The notes beneath the pieces were generated by a model. The model did no database searches. It was not told the DNA's origin and saw only the letters and a list, made by a program, of their open reading frames with translations. A stretch of DNA of 64,000 nucleotides from Dictyoglomus turgidum DSM 6724 (GTDB lineage Bacteria > Dictyoglomota > Dictyoglomia > Dictyoglomales > Dictyoglomaceae), in NCBI RefSeq assembly GCF_000021645.1, contig NC_011661.1, positions 1,706,723 to 1,770,722 on the forward strand. The letters are read 5' to 3'. Both the position numbers and the translations under genes were made by a program. Positions within the stretch are counted from its first letter, which is position 1, and the number at the start of each line of letters is the position of its first letter. This document shows positions 1 to 7,009 of the stretch, piece by piece.

Positions 1-549
1 AATAAGGGACCAAAAACCAACTATGATGTATTCTGGGAAGAGTTTACAAAGCTTACAGGAAAAGATAGAAAATACATGGAAGATTTCTTTATGGATTTTT
101 ACTCAAAAAAATTTCCTCTTTTAAAAGAACTCTCCCAAGCAAGAGCAAATTCCTATGCTAAAGAGGTCGTTGAGAAATCCTTTGAATTAGGATTAAAAGT
201 AGTGATTGCTACTAATGCGGTATTTCCCCTTATAGCCATAAAAGAAAGACTTAAATGGGCTAATCTTATTAACTATCCCTATGATTTGATAACTTCCATG
301 GAGGTAATGCACTCCTGTAAACCGAACTTAGAATATTATAAAGAGATCTTAGAAAGGATAAATGTAACTCCAGAGAAAACTCTCATGGTAGGAAATGATA
401 TAAAAGAGGACCTTTCAGCCTCCAAATTAGGAATCTTAACCTTTTTATACACCCCTCACAATAATCTCATCTTAAATCTTGATCATAAGCCTGATTTTAT
501 GGGAGATCTTAAAGATCTTTTTAAGCTCCTTCCTCTACTATCTAAATAA
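1..549 (+). CDS. HAD-superfamily hydrolase, 5'-truncated
   Basis: The frame is open from the first base of the window, so the start lies outside it; about 182 residues are visible. The part seen carries the rear half of a HAD phosphatase: a motif II-like stretch (VVIATNAVFP, with T as the usual motif II residue), a Lys in CKPN as motif III, and MVGNDIKEDLSAS as the motif IV acidic pair. The nucleophile motif I (DxD) is upstream and not visible. Such proteins dephosphorylate small phosphorylated metabolites in the cytoplasm; the substrate cannot be told from this. A small membrane-protein gene follows on the same strand after a putative -10 element (TATAATATAG near 560), so the two need not be one operon. 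Confidence 0.85.
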   Translation, partial: NKGPKTNYDVFWEEFTKLTGKDRKYMEDFFMDFYSKKFPLLKELSQARANSYAKEVVEKSFELGLKVVIATNAVFPLIAIKERLKWANLINYPYDLITSMEVMHSCKPNLEYYKEILERINVTPEKTLMVGNDIKEDLSASKLGILTFLYTPHNNLILNLDHKPDFMGDLKDLFKLLPLLSK

Positions 550-597
550 AGTAAGGTGTTATAATATAGTATCCTTGAGGTTTTGGGAGGTGCAAAA

Positions 598-792
598 ATG
601 ATAAGTAAGATCCTAATAATTCTTTTTGGACTTGCTTCCATAATTCTTGGAATTTGGGGCCTAATAATCTGGTGGTCTTATTTTGTTAAGGCTCTCATGG
701 CAGTAGTTCCAATATTTCTTTTATTCTTAGGGATAATATTAATCATTTTTGGATATTCAGAGTTAAAAGATCAACTCTCTAAAAAAGAATAA
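598..792 (+). CDS. small two-helix membrane protein, unknown function
   Basis: A 64-residue protein made almost wholly of two hydrophobic segments (about residues 4-24 and 30-52) ending in a charged tail (ELKDQLSKKE). I chose the ATG at 598 because GGGAGG at 585-590 sits 7 bases ahead of it; an in-frame TTG at 583 would put the ribosome site inside the coding sequence. A strong hairpin terminator follows 8 bases after the stop. No family recognised. The size and topology resemble small integral-membrane proteins of unknown role. Confidence 0.7.
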   Translation: MISKILIILFGLASIILGIWGLIIWWSYFVKALMAVVPIFLLFLGIILIIFGYSELKDQLSKKE

Positions 793-800
793 AAATTTAA

Positions 801-830
801 TGGGAGGGGAAAACCCCTCCCATGATTTTT
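801..830. terminator. bidirectional intrinsic terminator
   Basis: Perfect 9-bp stem TGGGAGGGG / CCCCTCCCA (801-809 with 814-822), AAAA loop, then TGATTTTT on the + strand. It lies between the convergent small membrane-protein gene and the dehydrogenase gene and can serve both. On the - strand the stem is followed by TTAAATTTTT. Confidence 0.85.
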
Positions 831-1761
831 AATATCCTAAGCTTTTATCTACCACATTCAGCATTCTACTAACCTCAGGATAATTTTTTAAATTATGAAT
901 AAATATCTCTACAAGCCTATCATCGTAATAAGGGGTCATTCCTGCTATATGAGGAGTTATAATTACATTCTCAAGATTCCATAATGGACTTTCTTCTGGT
1001 AAAGGTTCTTCATAAAACACATCAAGAAGAGCACACTGAATCTGCCCATTTTCTAATGCCTTTACAAGAGCATCTTCTTTTACTGTCTTCCCTCTTCCTA
1101 CATTAATAAAGATGGCATCTTTCTTCATCACTTTAAATTCCTCTTCACCTATTAAATCCTTTGTCTCAGAAGTTAAAGGTAAAACTAAAACAATAATATC
1201 TGATCTTCTCAACACTTCATGTAAATCCTTATAGGAAAAAAGCTCGTCAGGGAGAAAAACCATATCATCCTTTTGATTTATATCTCTTTTTACTCCTATA
1301 ACTTTCATACCAAAACTCTTTGCGATTCTTCCTATCTCTTGACCTATTTTCCCATAGCCTATTATCCCCATGGTCTTTCCTGTAAGTTCCTCACACCATT
1401 TTATCTCATCTCTATTCCATTTCCTCTCAAATTTTCCCCTAAGAGCTATATTTATTCTCCTGGTCCAAGAAAGTAAAAGAGCAAACACATGTTCGGCAAT
1501 TGGTTTAGGATGAACACCACTTGCAGTAGTTATAATTATGTCTGAATTAAGAAGTTCTTCAAAAAGAAGATTATCAATACCTGCTGAGGAAGATTGAATC
1601 CATTTAAGATTTTTTGCCTTTTTAAGATCATCCTTAGAGATATGTCCCCCTAAAAACACCTCAGCTTCTTCAATATTTTCCACAATCTCAACATCATTTC
1701 TTGCCTCTTTTATCCGTTCTAAATATTCTTCTTTTAAAGGGTAAGCTATATATACTTTCAT
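829..1761 (-). CDS. D-2-hydroxyacid dehydrogenase (NAD-dependent)
   Basis: About 310 residues, normal for the family. The NAD-binding Rossmann motif is visible as GIIGYGKIGQEIGRIA near residue 140. The catalytic triad is also visible: Arg in NVGRGKTV, Glu in DVFYEEPLPE, and His in ITPHIAGM. The family interconverts 2-oxoacids and D-2-hydroxyacids (phosphoglycerate, glyoxylate/hydroxypyruvate and similar). The substrate cannot be fixed from the sequence, and there is no C-terminal ACT domain as in many SerA proteins. Start: GGGAGG precedes both a GTG at 1767 (4 bases away) and an ATG at 1761 (10 bases away); ATG is preferred but GTG is possible. The gene is divergent from cysS, and its ribosome site lies next to the cysS -35 element. 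Confidence 0.88.
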   Translation of the reverse strand: MKVYIAYPLKEEYLERIKEARNDVEIVENIEEAEVFLGGHISKDDLKKAKNLKWIQSSSAGIDNLLFEELLNSDIIITTASGVHPKPIAEHVFALLLSWTRRINIALRGKFERKWNRDEIKWCEELTGKTMGIIGYGKIGQEIGRIAKSFGMKVIGVKRDINQKDDMVFLPDELFSYKDLHEVLRRSDIIVLVLPLTSETKDLIGEEEFKVMKKDAIFINVGRGKTVKEDALVKALENGQIQCALLDVFYEEPLPEESPLWNLENVIITPHIAGMTPYYDDRLVEIFIHNLKNYPEVSRMLNVVDKSLGY

Positions 1762-1778
1762 TTTCACATTTCCTCCCT

Positions 1779-1808
1779 TTGAAATTTCTTATTATATTAT
1801 GTTATAAT
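1779..1808 (+). promoter_or_regulatory. sigma-A-type promoter of cysS
   Basis: TTGAAA (1779-1784), an 18-base spacer, then a consensus TATAAT (1803-1808). The predicted transcription start at about 1815-1816 is only 3-4 bases before the cysS ATG at 1819, so the mRNA would be essentially leaderless. Confidence 0.7.
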
Positions 1809-1818
1809 CTTATTCACT

Positions 1819-3216
1819 ATGGAACTTTACTTATATAATACACTAACAAGAAGAAAAGAGAAATTTGAACCTTTAAATCCGCCCTATGTGGGGATGTATA
1901 CCTGTGGTCCCACAGTATATAACTATGCCCATATAGGAAATCTGAGGACTTATATTTTTGAGGATATATTAAAGAGAGTATTATTATATAATGGTTATAT
2001 AGTAAAACATGTGATGAACATTACCGATGTAGGGCATCTTACCTCTGATGCCGACGAAGGAGAAGATAAAATAGAAAGAGAGGCTAAAAAGGAAAGAAGA
2101 ACCGCTTGGGAAATAGCAGAATTTTATACTGAAGCCTTTAAAAGAGATATTAAAAAATTAAATATTCTTGAACCTGATATATGGTGTAAGGCCACTGATC
2201 ACATCAAAGATTTTATTGATTTAATACTTATTTTAGAAAAGAAGGGCTACACTTATAAAACTTCTGACGGAATTTATTTTGATACTTCAAAAGTTCCTGA
2301 TTATGGAAAATTAGCAGGACAAGACTTAGAAAATCTTCTTCCTGGGGCAAGAGTAGAATACAATCCCGAGAAGAAAAATCCTACAGACTTTGCTTTATGG
2401 AAGTTTTCTCCAAAAGATGTAAAAAGACAAATGGAGTGGGACTCTCCATGGGGCATAGGATTTCCTGGATGGCATATTGAGTGCTCTGCTATGTCCACAA
2501 AATATTTAGGACAACCTTTTGATATTCATTGTGGTGGTATAGACCATATCCCTATACATCATACTAATGAAATTGCTCAATCAGAAGCAGCCTACGACAA
2601 ACCTATGGCAAAATATTGGCTTCATGGAGAGTTCCTTGTAATGGGTGAAAAAAGAATGGGAAAATCCGAGGGCAATTTCATCACCTTGTCAGATTTAGAA
2701 GAAAAGGGATATCATCCTCTATCCTATAGATATTTTTGCCTCACAGCCCATTATAGAAGTCCATTAAGATTTACTTGGACTGCTTTAGAATCAGCCCAAA
2801 GAGCCCTATTTAGATTATACGAAAACATGAAGAGATACCCTCAAGAAAATGCCTCCTATGATAAAAAATACGAAGAGGAATTTCATAAAGCTATAAATGA
2901 TGATTTAGATATGCCAAAAGCCCTTGCCATAACTTGGGAATTAGTAAAAGATGATCAGGTACCTCCCGAAGTAAAGAGAGCAACTCTTCTTCAGTTTGAT
3001 AAAGTTTTAGGACTTTCCCTTAATAATCCCCCAGAGATAAAAATAGAAATTCCTGAAGAAATTTGGAAACTCGTGGAAGAAAGAGAGTTAGCAAGAAAAA
3101 ACAAAGACTGGGAAAAAGCCGACAAAATACGTGAAGAAATAAGGAATAAGGGCTACATTATTGAAGATACTCCTCAAGGACCAAGGGTTAAGAAAGCTAC
3201 ACCGTTAACAAAATAA
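1819..3216 (+). CDS. cysS: cysteine--tRNA ligase
   Basis: 465 residues, the usual length. It charges tRNA-Cys in the cytoplasm. The class I signature is seen as [13 protein letters not shown] (HIGH-type, residues 29-41) and the KMSKS-type loop as [10 protein letters not shown]. The zinc site is recognisable from Cys29, the Cys in WHIECSAMS, and the HTNE motif ([10 protein letters not shown]). The C-terminal helical and anticodon-binding part is complete. The start at 1819 gives the canonical N-terminus ([14 protein letters not shown]). No Shine-Dalgarno sequence precedes it, and the -10 element ends 10 bases upstream. The gene converges on the diguanylate cyclase gene with a 2-base gap and no hairpin between them. 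Confidence 0.98.
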
Positions 3217-3218
3217 TA

Positions 3219-4637
3219 TCAATCCTTATACTTATACATTCTCTCGTCCGCTACCTTTAAAAGAGTATTCAAATCTTCTCCATCCTTAGGATATTCTGCT
3301 ATGCCATAGGTAAAACTTAAATTAAATCCAAAAGAACTCATCATTTCAATCTCAAATTTTTCCTTTACTCTATGTACTATTTTTTCTGCAGTATCCTTAT
3401 CAATGTTTAATAAAATAATACAAAATTCATCTCCCCCATATCTTACCAAGATATCATAATCCCTAAAGTTTTTCTTAAAAAACTCTGATACATTTACAAG
3501 TACCCTATCTCCTAATTCATGCCCCCATCTATCATTTATATTTTTAAAATTATCCAGATCAACAAAAACTAAAGAAAACAAACTATGATTTCTCTTTATA
3601 TCCTCATAACTTTCTTCAAGAAATCTTCTGTTATAAACTCCTGTTAAATGGTCTAAATAAGCCAATTTTTCTGTTTCTCTTTTCTCCCACTTTAACTTTT
3701 CTTCTCTTTCTTTTATCTTGGAAATCATATATGTAAATGCCTTAATAAAATCTCCAAGCTCATCATCTCTATTTTTTATAAGCTCTATCTCATACTCGCC
3801 ATTTGCTATTTTGTGAGAGACCTCCACAAGTTTTTCAAAAGGCTTAAAAGTTATATTCAATAAGACTCTTATAAGAGATATAGACAAAATCAAAATAATC
3901 CCCAAGGATATACCAAAAATAATTAGAATCATCTTATTAAACTCATGTAAAGAAGTATCTTCCTTGTCCATAACAACATAAATCCCATTCTCCAAAGGAA
4001 CCACCATATGAAGATAAGGATACTTGTAATAATCTTCTAAACTAACTTTGTTAGAGCTATCCTTAGAAACAAAAGTAAGTCTTATACCCATAATTTCTTC
4101 CAATCCTTTTATATACTCCGTATCGACTTTCCTCGCAAAGAGAAGATAAGCACCATAAAATTTTTTTCTATTCTCATCATACACAGGTCCTACAGCATAA
4201 AGATAAAAATCTTTATTTATCTCCATTAGAGAAATTTCTATCTCTCTCTTTAATGGAATCTTATTTAACGGAAAATTAAAAGAAGAAGTTATTACTCTTC
4301 TATCCTCAGTAAAAAGCACCACATCATAACCTAAGGTATTTTTTATCCATGGATTTATATTTGATTTAATCCAAAGCTTATCTCTTTTAACAACTGCATT
4401 CTCACCAAGGTCCTTCCAATAAGTATAATCTTTTATTTGATTTTTTAAAATCTGCTTTTCCCTATTTATGATATATAAAATTGTTCTCTTATAAGCTTCT
4501 ACTTCTTTGGTCACTCTTTCCCTTAGATTTAGAGCAAGTAAATGAAAAGAAAGCAGAAAAATCAAGAGAAAAGCCAACAATATAACGCCAGAAGCTAAGA
4601 TTGTTATTCTAAATCTAAAACTCTTTATCTTTATAAT
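3219..4637 (-). CDS. membrane diguanylate cyclase (sensor-HAMP-GGDEF)
   Basis: The order is: N-terminal membrane helix; extracytoplasmic sensor of about 180 residues (CHASE4-like in length and position, not certain); second membrane helix (MILIIFGISLGIILILSIS); HAMP linker (ANGEYEIELIKNRDDELGDF); and a C-terminal GGDEF domain with DNFKNINDRWGH and the active-site YGGDEF intact, so it should make cyclic di-GMP. Start: a TTG at 4580 would begin inside the first membrane helix and has no ribosome site. In frame 57 bases further up, an ATT codon at 4637 is preceded by GGAGGT (4650-4645) with 7 bases between, and adds a basic, anchor-like N-terminus (KIKSFRFRITIL). I prefer the ATT start; no ATG, GTG or TTG exists between it and the upstream stop. 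Confidence 0.85.
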   Translation of the reverse strand: MIKIKSFRFRITILASGVILLAFLLIFLLSFHLLALNLRERVTKEVEAYKRTILYIINREKQILKNQIKDYTYWKDLGENAVVKRDKLWIKSNINPWIKNTLGYDVVLFTEDRRVITSSFNFPLNKIPLKREIEISLMEINKDFYLYAVGPVYDENRKKFYGAYLLFARKVDTEYIKGLEEIMGIRLTFVSKDSSNKVSLEDYYKYPYLHMVVPLENGIYVVMDKEDTSLHEFNKMILIIFGISLGIILILSISLIRVLLNITFKPFEKLVEVSHKIANGEYEIELIKNRDDELGDFIKAFTYMISKIKEREEKLKWEKRETEKLAYLDHLTGVYNRRFLEESYEDIKRNHSLFSLVFVDLDNFKNINDRWGHELGDRVLVNVSEFFKKNFRDYDILVRYGGDEFCIILLNIDKDTAEKIVHRVKEKFEIEMMSSFGFNLSFTYGIAEYPKDGEDLNTLLKVADERMYKYKD

Positions 4638-4674
4638 GTCTAAGACCTCCAGTCTTTTTGATATCTAAGAAAAA

Positions 4675-4701
4675 ATTATAACATAAGATTTATAATATCA
4701 A
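4675..4701 (-). promoter_or_regulatory. possible promoter of the diguanylate cyclase gene
   Basis: On the - strand, TTGATA (plus 4701-4696), a 15-base spacer, then TATAAT (plus 4680-4675). The spacer is shorter than ideal, so the -10 is better supported than the -35. Confidence 0.4.
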
Positions 4702-4723
4702 GTTTTGTGTTAAAATAATTCAT

Positions 4724-4810
4724 GGAGAGGTGGCCGAGCGGACGAAGGCGCTCGCCTCGAAAGCGAGTAGGCTAAATGCCTCGTGGGTTCGAATCCCACC
4801 CTCTCCGCCA
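4724..4810 (+). tRNA. tRNA-Ser (anticodon CGA)
   Basis: An 87-nt class II tRNA. Acceptor stem GGAGAGG (4724-4730) pairs with CCTCTCC (4800-4806), followed by G and an encoded CCA (4808-4810). The anticodon arm is CTCGC-CTCGAAA-GCGAG with CGA at 4758-4760, reading the serine codon UCG. The long variable arm (TAGGCTAAATGCCT region) and the T-arm (GTGGG-TTCGAAT-CCCAC) are clear. A possible -10 TAAAAT lies at about 4711-4716. Confidence 0.97.
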
Positions 4811-4818
4811 TTTAAAAC

Positions 4819-5181
4819 ATGAAAAACAAAGTTAAGAATATTAAGAGAAAGCTTAAAATTTTATACCTCTTTTATAAAGATCCTACTGTCCCTCTTATAA
4901 AGAAATTTCCTGCCATAATACTCCTTGGTTATACCTTAAGTCCAATTGATCTTATCCCTGATTTTATTCCCATACTTGGATATTTAGACGATTACATAAT
5001 ACTTCCCATAGGCATATATCTTTGTTATAAATTAATTCCCCAAGATAAATTGAAAAAATATGAGGAAATTATTGAAAAGCAAGATCCATCTTTGAAAAAG
5101 AATTGGATTTCAGGAGTAATTATCCTTCTAATTTGGATAATCATACTAGGAATCCTATTGAAACGATTGCCTAAAAGTTAA
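4819..5181 (+). CDS. DUF1232 (YkvA-like) membrane protein
   Basis: A 120-residue protein with the DUF1232 core, seen as LSPIDLIPDFIPILGYLDD (residues about 41-59), and a C-terminal hydrophobic helix (about residues 97-114). The N-terminus is strongly basic. The function of the family is not established. The ATG lies 8 bases after the tRNA-Ser CCA end, with no Shine-Dalgarno sequence and no room for a promoter. It is therefore probably cotranscribed with the tRNA and freed by tRNA 3' processing, leaving a very short leader. Confidence 0.8.
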   Translation: MKNKVKNIKRKLKILYLFYKDPTVPLIKKFPAIILLGYTLSPIDLIPDFIPILGYLDDYIILPIGIYLCYKLIPQDKLKKYEEIIEKQDPSLKKNWISGVIILLIWIIILGILLKRLPKS

Positions 5182-5228
5182 TGTTATTGTAAAATGTTAT
5201 AAAAATAAAAAACGGGAGGGTTAAAAAT

Positions 5229-6335
5229 ATGCCTTTTGTGGATCACCGTAATCAAAAAATTAGAAGATCAAAAGAAGAACTTCTCAAACACATGCAAACC
5301 TTTAAGTTAGACTTGAAATTTTCCGTAGGAATTTGGTACTTTACCCCTGGTGGTGGTAGGTTCCATGAACCCTATGTAGAACAAAAAGGTATCCCAGAAA
5401 GAATAGAAATGGCTGCTGAGATGGCAAAATATGGAGTAAAAGGAATTGAAGCCCACTATCCAGCAGAGGTAAATGAAGAAAACCTTCATCTTTATAAACA
5501 GTTAGAAAAAGAGACAGGAATAAGACTTGTTGCGGTTCCACTGAGCCTATTCTATGATAAGATCTTTGAATTTGGCTCTCTTTCTAATCCCTATGAAAAG
5601 TATAGAAAAATAGCCTATGAAAGGTTAGTAAATGGATTAAAATTAGTGAAAGAGGCTAATGCAGATATTTGTATTATTTGGCCTGGAATTGACGGATATA
5701 CTTATTCCTATGGGCATCTATACTATCATATGTGGGATACCTTTGAAGAACTTGTAGCACAAGCCATGGATGAGGTACCTGGAGTACAAGTAGCTATAGA
5801 ACCAAAACCATATGAGCCTGCTCCTAATAACATATATAGAACTACTGCTGATGGAATTTTAGCTGCAAGAGACATAGAGGCAAGATTAAAGAATCCTGAA
5901 AATTTAAAACTTTTACAAGAAGGTCATGCTCTTGTAGGACTTAATCCTGAAGTAGGTCATGTAAGAATGGGATTTGAAGATCTTCCTTATGCCTACGCAA
6001 GAGTAGCGAGAGAAGGAAGGTTATTCCATACCCATTGGAATAGCCAACCCTTAGGAAATTATGACCAAGATCTAAATATAGGAGTAGTTGACTGGGATTC
6101 CACCGAGGCTCTTCTTTACACCCTAAAAATGGTAGGGTATCAAGGATACTTTGGAATAGATATAAATCCAGAGAGAATTCCTGTGGTTAAGGCTATTGAG
6201 ATCAATACGAAAGTTCTTCAAATTATGAATGAAAGAATTGAAAGATTACCTCATGATAGAATCATTGAATGCTACTTTGATCCAGAAAACCATAGAGGCG
6301 AACTTGAATTAATTCTTGCTGAAAATCACAGATAA
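5229..6335 (+). CDS. xylose-isomerase-type sugar isomerase
   Basis: A 368-residue TIM-barrel protein with recognisable xylose-isomerase metal-site motifs: EPKPYEP (E191; EPKPNEP in XylA), NPEVGH (E241, H244), and FHTHWN...NYDQDL (about 266-281), which corresponds to the H-I-D-L-N...YDQDL block of XylA. It is shorter than class II XylA (about 440) and nearer class I length. Several otherwise fixed positions differ (HTHWNSQ instead of HIDLNDQ, GIDINPERI instead of FDAKPRR), so substrate preference may differ from D-xylose. GGGAGGG at 5215-5221 precedes the ATG and a strong terminator follows, so it is a single-gene unit. It would be the aldose-ketose step for pentoses released by the xylan enzymes further along, but that link is inference. 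Confidence 0.8.
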   Translation: MPFVDHRNQKIRRSKEELLKHMQTFKLDLKFSVGIWYFTPGGGRFHEPYVEQKGIPERIEMAAEMAKYGVKGIEAHYPAEVNEENLHLYKQLEKETGIRLVAVPLSLFYDKIFEFGSLSNPYEKYRKIAYERLVNGLKLVKEANADICIIWPGIDGYTYSYGHLYYHMWDTFEELVAQAMDEVPGVQVAIEPKPYEPAPNNIYRTTADGILAARDIEARLKNPENLKLLQEGHALVGLNPEVGHVRMGFEDLPYAYARVAREGRLFHTHWNSQPLGNYDQDLNIGVVDWDSTEALLYTLKMVGYQGYFGIDINPERIPVVKAIEINTKVLQIMNERIERLPHDRIIECYFDPENHRGELELILAENHR

Positions 6336-6346
6336 GCCCTTTAAAG

Positions 6347-6377
6347 ATGGGGGAGGACTTTCTCCCCCATTATTTTT
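6347..6377 (+). terminator. intrinsic terminator of the sugar isomerase gene
   Basis: Stem ATGGGGGAG (6347-6355) with CTCCCCCAT (6362-6370), six-base loop, then TATTTTT. Confidence 0.88.
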
Positions 6378-6473
6378 AACCTCACTTTAACCTATAGTCA
6401 AAAAAACCTAAAAATACAAATAAATAAAAGAATTTAGGTAAAAAAATACTAATTTCTTTGATTTTTCCATCTT

Positions 6474-6521
6474 GCTCTATATGTTGGGTTGTGGTATATA
6501 TATAACCACAATATTTAGTGG
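6474..6521 (+). promoter_or_regulatory. tandem NrdR boxes upstream of nrdR-nrdD-nrdG
   Basis: Two 16-bp sites resemble the known NrdR-box consensus ACACWATATATWGWGT. Box 1 is GCTCTATATGTTGGGT (6474-6489, 12 of 16 positions) and box 2 is CCACAATATTTAGTGG (6506-6521, 13 of 16). Their starts are 32 bp apart, about three helical turns, which is the classic NrdR arrangement. A TA-rich stretch (6493-6505) between them is a plausible -10 region. Box 2 directly abuts the nrdR ribosome site. Confidence 0.72.
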
Positions 6522-6533
6522 GGAGGGTAAAAA

Positions 6534-6986
6534 TTGAGATGCCCATTCTGTGGATATGAGGATACTTTTGTCATAGATACTAGAGAAATTGAGGATCAGA
6601 AGGTAATAAGAAGGAGAAGAGAATGTCCTAACTGTAAAAACAGATTTACTACCTATGAAAGGATAGAAGAAAAACCTATCATGGTTATTAAAAAAGATGG
6701 AAGAAGAGAACCTTTTGACAGAAATAAGCTTCTTGCTGGACTTCAAAGAGCAGTAGTAAAAAGAAATATAGATAACGAAAAATTGGAGGCTATAATTGAC
6801 GAGATCATCACAAATATAAGAAAACAAGGAGTAAGCGAAATAACTTCAAAAGAAATTGGAAAAATGGTGTTAGAGAAACTAAAGGATCTAGATGCGGTCG
6901 CTTATGTGAGATTTGCTTCTGTTTATCAAGAATTTAGCTCTTTAGAAGAATTTGCAAAGCTTTTATCTCAAATGAAAGAAGAATAA
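6534..6986 (+). CDS. nrdR: transcriptional repressor NrdR
   Basis: 150 residues, the standard NrdR length. It has an N-terminal zinc ribbon (MRCPFCG...CPNCKNRFTTYER) followed by an ATP-cone (about residues 46-136; VIKKDGRREPFDRNKL at its start) that senses dATP/ATP. It represses ribonucleotide reductase genes by binding NrdR boxes. The start is TTG at 6534: GGAGG (6522-6526) is 7 bases upstream and the resulting N-terminus MRCPFC is the invariant one of the family. It is first in an operon with nrdD and nrdG and, given the boxes just upstream, probably autoregulated. Confidence 0.96.
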   Translation: MRCPFCGYEDTFVIDTREIEDQKVIRRRRECPNCKNRFTTYERIEEKPIMVIKKDGRREPFDRNKLLAGLQRAVVKRNIDNEKLEAIIDEIITNIRKQGVSEITSKEIGKMVLEKLKDLDAVAYVRFASVYQEFSSLEEFAKLLSQMKEE

Positions 6987-7009
6987 TCTTAACTTAAGGG
7001 GGATTAGCC

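Noticed and set aside
1785-1818. T-box or other riboswitch before cysS
   Set aside because: The promoter leaves a leader of only about 3 bases, so there is no room for an RNA element.
3217-3218. Terminator between cysS and the diguanylate cyclase gene
   Set aside because: Only 2 bases separate the convergent stops and no stem is visible; the same is true of nrdG and the MFS gene.
6492-6514. Interrupted palindrome TTGTGGT...ACCACAA upstream of nrdR
   Set aside because: Its 7-bp arms are off-register around a TA repeat; the NrdR-box pair explains the region better.
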